Positions 61,792-64,000 of a stretch of DNA of 64,000 nt are shown in pieces (position 1 is the stretch's first letter; each line of letters opens with the position of its first letter). The notes under the pieces are model-generated. The model saw only the letters and a list, made by a program, of their open reading frames with translations. It had not been told where the DNA came from and did no database searches. Where the stretch lies: NCBI GenBank assembly GCA_910575475.1, contig CAJTGD010000007.1, forward strand, positions 62,001 to 126,000. Reading direction: 5' to 3'. The stretch is from Lachnospiraceae bacterium (GTDB taxonomy: Bacteria; Bacillota; Clostridia; Lachnospirales; Lachnospiraceae). The translations under genes and the position numbers were made by a program.

Positions 61792-62331
61792 ATGATGGAA
61801 GACAATATTTTTTTGAAAAACAGGAAAAAGCTGGATCTTGCAGATTACATGAAGGCACAGGAAAACGGCAGGGAGAACCTTGGAACAGAGCTGCCGGTTG
61901 CTGTGTACAGACTTTTGGAATATTCGATTCGTGAGGAATTGACCTCAAGGCTCGGGAAAGAAGAGCAGATTGAAATTTTCCGGAGCGCCGGTTATCGGGC
62001 GGGAACATATTTTGCAGAAAAATATCTGGACTCCTCTCTGGAATTGTCCGAGTTTACCGCGCAGCTGCAGAAGCGTATGGAAGAATTCAAGATGGGCGTC
62101 CTGCGGATCGAGAAGTTTGATGAGGAGACGGGGAAGATGATCCTTTCGGTTTCCGAGGATGCCGATTGTTCCGGACTGCCGCTTCTCGGGGAGACAGTAT
62201 GCAACTATGATGAGGGATTTTTGGCCGGGATCCTCAGCTCGTATACGGGGAAGCCGTACAGCGCGACGGAGGTGAACTGCTGGGCGACCGGAGACAGGGT
62301 ATGCCGGTTCCGGGCGGATATAGACGAATAA
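61792..62331 (+). CDS. V4R-domain protein
   Basis: A 179-residue protein. The C-terminal 100 residues match V4R (vinyl-4-reductase) small-molecule-binding domains: SEDADCSGLPLLGETVCNYDEGFLAG, then the final EVNCWATGDRVCRF with two Cys. The N-terminal half is helical and may contact partners. V4R domains usually sense a hydrocarbon or lipid ligand or act as a scaffold. It sits between a receiver and a GGDEF protein, with gaps of 24 and 7 bases. Two ATGs (61792, 61795) can serve as start behind AAAGGGAAGC. Confidence 0.82.
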   Translation: MMEDNIFLKNRKKLDLADYMKAQENGRENLGTELPVAVYRLLEYSIREELTSRLGKEEQIEIFRSAGYRAGTYFAEKYLDSSLELSEFTAQLQKRMEEFKMGVLRIEKFDEETGKMILSVSEDADCSGLPLLGETVCNYDEGFLAGILSSYTGKPYSATEVNCWATGDRVCRFRADIDE

Positions 62332-62338
62332 GGAGGAT

Positions 62339-63613
62339 ATGGATTTGGGAGCAGATACGAATAAGGACTGCGAGCTTTTATTTGAATATATGAGGGGGAT
62401 ACTCTATGATTCGTGGATTGAGAACATTGAGGTCAATGCGCTGAGCGAGCCCTTCAAGGATCTGGGGCGGGGGCTTCAGATCATGCAGAATGCGGTGAAT
62501 GAGCTGGTCGCGTATTCGGCGGAGCTGTCGAAGGGTAATTTATCGGTGGAATTCCCGAAGGAATACAATTTTTTATGTGAGAATCTGAAAAATCTCCATG
62601 CGAACCTGAATCATCTGACCTGGCAGGCGCAGCAGGTGACAAAGGGAGATTATTCTCAGCATGTAGCGTTTCTGGGAGACTTTTCCGATGCCTTTAATGA
62701 GATGACAAAGCAGCTTAAGGAGAGAGAAGAACAGCTCAAGGAGGTTGCAGAGAAGGCGGAACGCCGGGCGGAGATGATCGAGGGCTACAATGAGTTTTTG
62801 ATCGAGATGCTGAGCAGGCGGAAGGAATGGCTTCTGGTCGTGGATAAGGACAGCAAGGAGATCATATACTGTAATAAGCGCAAGCAGCTGGGAGGGATAG
62901 ACAGCTCCTTCTGCCAGACCTGCAAGCGCCGTCTCTCTTTCCATTCCGACCTTTTAAGCTGGAACGGCAAGGAGCAGTATAAGGTATGGGAGATGGAAGG
63001 CGAGGCAGGGACTTCCTATCGTGTGACATCCTTCCCGATGGAATGGAAAGAGCGCTCATCCTATGTGCATGTCGTAATTGACATTACGGATGAGAAGCGC
63101 AACGCGCGCAACCTGAACAGCGAAGCATACCGCGATCCGCTGACAGGAGCCAAGAACCGCAGGTTCTTTGAGGAATATATGGGAATCGTTCTCCGCGATG
63201 AGCTCGAAGCGACGCTCTGTTATCTGCAGCTTGACGGGCTGGAGTATGTCAATGAGACCTTCGGGCATGAAGAAGGAGACGCGTATATCCAGGGATTTGT
63301 GGAGATCGTCAAGAAGAACTTCCGCGGCGGCGATACATTTACCCGGATCGGAGGGGATGAGTTCTGTGTTGTTCTTTCCGGCAATATGGCGGAACTGATC
63401 AACAGGAAGCTTGCTGAGATCATGAAGGAATTTCAGGAGGAGGTCTACAGAAAATACCAGTGCAGCTTCAGCTATGGTGTTTTGGAGATCAAGGGAAAAG
63501 AGAATGAGCTTACCTTGGAAGAAATCCTGGAAAAGGCAGATGACGTCGTATATGAGTGCCGGCTTAAGAACATTGCGAAATATCCGCTGATCTTTTCGAC
63601 GCTGGTCGAATAG
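62339..63613 (+). CDS. GGDEF-domain protein with altered active site
   Basis: A 424-residue cytoplasmic protein. Residues about 40-150 look like two HAMP-like helical modules, then a coiled coil. A PAS-like segment (about 155-255) contains CNKRKQLGG and the Cys pair CQTC. The GGDEF domain has GGDEF at 338-342 and the inhibitory I-site RGGD at 329-332. The first substrate/metal motif, usually D-x-D-x-F-K, reads Q297-L-D-G-L-E302, so the metal Asp is Gln and the phosphate-binding Lys is Glu. Activity is doubtful. ATG 62339 is only 2 bases from AGGAGG; TTG 62345, at 8 bases, may be the real start. It ends the receiver-V4R-GGDEF operon. Confidence 0.9.
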   Translation: MDLGADTNKDCELLFEYMRGILYDSWIENIEVNALSEPFKDLGRGLQIMQNAVNELVAYSAELSKGNLSVEFPKEYNFLCENLKNLHANLNHLTWQAQQVTKGDYSQHVAFLGDFSDAFNEMTKQLKEREEQLKEVAEKAERRAEMIEGYNEFLIEMLSRRKEWLLVVDKDSKEIIYCNKRKQLGGIDSSFCQTCKRRLSFHSDLLSWNGKEQYKVWEMEGEAGTSYRVTSFPMEWKERSSYVHVVIDITDEKRNARNLNSEAYRDPLTGAKNRRFFEEYMGIVLRDELEATLCYLQLDGLEYVNETFGHEEGDAYIQGFVEIVKKNFRGGDTFTRIGGDEFCVVLSGNMAELINRKLAEIMKEFQEEVYRKYQCSFSYGVLEIKGKENELTLEEILEKADDVVYECRLKNIAKYPLIFSTLVE

Positions 63614-63623
63614 AAATGCAAAT

Positions 63624-63659
63624 AAGGTTCTATTTTTTAGTAAATAGCGACCTTTTTTT
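63624..63659 (+). terminator. Terminator of the signalling operon
   Basis: AAGGT and ACCTT enclose a CTATTT / AAATAG stem, followed by seven T residues. Confidence 0.85.
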
Positions 63660-63717
63660 GTGCTCTTTTACTAATTATAATAGTCGTAGAGTTGAAAAAA
63701 TATAAAGGAGGCACAAA

Positions 63718-64000
63718 ATGGAGAAGTATTATTTGGCCGTAGACATCGGGGCATCCAGCGGACGCCATATGCTGGCATCTATGGAAGACGGCAGGATGAA
63801 GCTGGAAGAGATCTACCGCTTCCCGAACGGGATGGACGATGTGGACGGAACCCTGTGCTGGGATGTGAAGCGTCTGTTTGCCGAGATCAAAAATGGTCTG
63901 AAAAAGTGTAAAGAGCTGGGCAAGATCCCGTCCTTCATGGGGATCGACACATGGGCAGTGGATTATGTCCTGCTTGATGGGGAGGACAAGGTCCTGGGAG
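63718..64000 (+). CDS. rhaB: Rhamnulokinase, N-terminal part (continues beyond window)
   Basis: The first 94 residues of an FGGY-family sugar kinase. It begins MEKYYLAVDIGASSGRHMLA, with the phosphate-binding loop typical of rhamnulokinase (DIGASSGR), and has GIDTWAVDYVLLD near 76, also characteristic of RhaB. It phosphorylates L-rhamnulose. The start follows AAAGGAGGCACAAA. A TATAAT lies at 63676 with no clear -35. The nearest regulator in the window is the AraC gene at 60348. Confidence 0.9.
   Translation, partial: MEKYYLAVDIGASSGRHMLASMEDGRMKLEEIYRFPNGMDDVDGTLCWDVKRLFAEIKNGLKKCKELGKIPSFMGIDTWAVDYVLLDGEDKVLG

Noticed and set aside
61792-62331. V4R protein considered as part of chlorophyll or phenol metabolism
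   Set aside because: No such pathway gene is present; the signalling neighbours favour a sensor role.
1-64000. Prophage, insertion sequence or conjugative element
   Set aside because: No transposase, integrase, relaxase, capsid or lysis gene, and no attachment-site-like duplication other than the small element at 49488.

Overview
The window looks like chromosome from a spore-forming Clostridia bacterium, most likely Lachnospiraceae. The evidence is gene content and style: paired glgC/glgD ADP-glucose enzymes, a SPOCS (DUF3794)-LysM protein resembling the spore-coat factor SipL, a DUF5711 protein, split transketolase subunits beside a short transaldolase, the dnaX-ybaB-recR cluster, strong AGGAGG ribosome sites, ATGA stop/start overlaps and a moderately GC-rich coding background with AT-rich intergenic gaps. 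There is no rRNA, tRNA, CRISPR array, transposase, integrase or phage gene.

Layout. 0-4 kb: an Ig-like surface protein translationally coupled to a hybrid histidine kinase. 4-7.6 kb: an AGCS amino-acid/sodium symporter, a MATE pump and a convergent YwaF-like membrane protein. 7.9-10.1 kb: glgC-glgD. 10.4-12.8 kb: a second MATE pump and a DMT permease. 12.9-17.8 kb (minus strand): plsC, nicotinate phosphoribosyltransferase, ddl and murF. 17.9-25.1 kb (plus): a lipoprotein, the SipL-like protein, a phosphofructokinase, dnaX-ybaB-recR and a LacI regulator. 25.4-27.9 kb: transaldolase and the two transketolase subunits. 28-36.4 kb: an HtrA protease, a LysM protein with an apparently dead JAMM/MPN fold, DUF5711, CvpA, two unknown small proteins and glgB. 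36.6-40 kb: a large hybrid kinase. 40-46 kb is the most accessory part: an AAA/PD-(D/E)XK protein, patB-azlC-azlD, a SIR2-like protein and two decayed sugar-catabolic genes. 46-52 kb: a zinc-ribbon protein, DUF2085, and a metal-resistance locus with two P1B ATPases around an ArsR-family repressor. 52-59 kb: a TPR lipoprotein, an MnmM-like methyltransferase, hflX and a very long RND permease. 59-63.6 kb: an HD hydrolase, a ParA ATPase, an AraC regulator, and an operon of receiver + V4R + GGDEF proteins. The window ends inside a rhamnulokinase gene.

How the genes work together. Central carbon handling recurs: glycogen synthesis (glgC, glgD, glgB, but no glgA or glgP here), phosphofructokinase, and a non-oxidative pentose phosphate operon just downstream of a LacI-type regulator. 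The metal locus is coherent: an ArsR-type dyad lies over the start of the first pump's promoter, and a second dyad encloses the ribosome site of the repressor gene.

I did not find a complete, clearly new system. The best leads are: the receiver-V4R-GGDEF operon whose GGDEF protein keeps its signature motif but has replaced a metal ligand; the pseudo-JAMM/LysM membrane protein; a dyad that includes a -10 box followed by a long leader hairpin before an unknown membrane protein; an odd element made of three related copies of the first metal pump's 3' end; and the SIR2-like gene beside gene debris.
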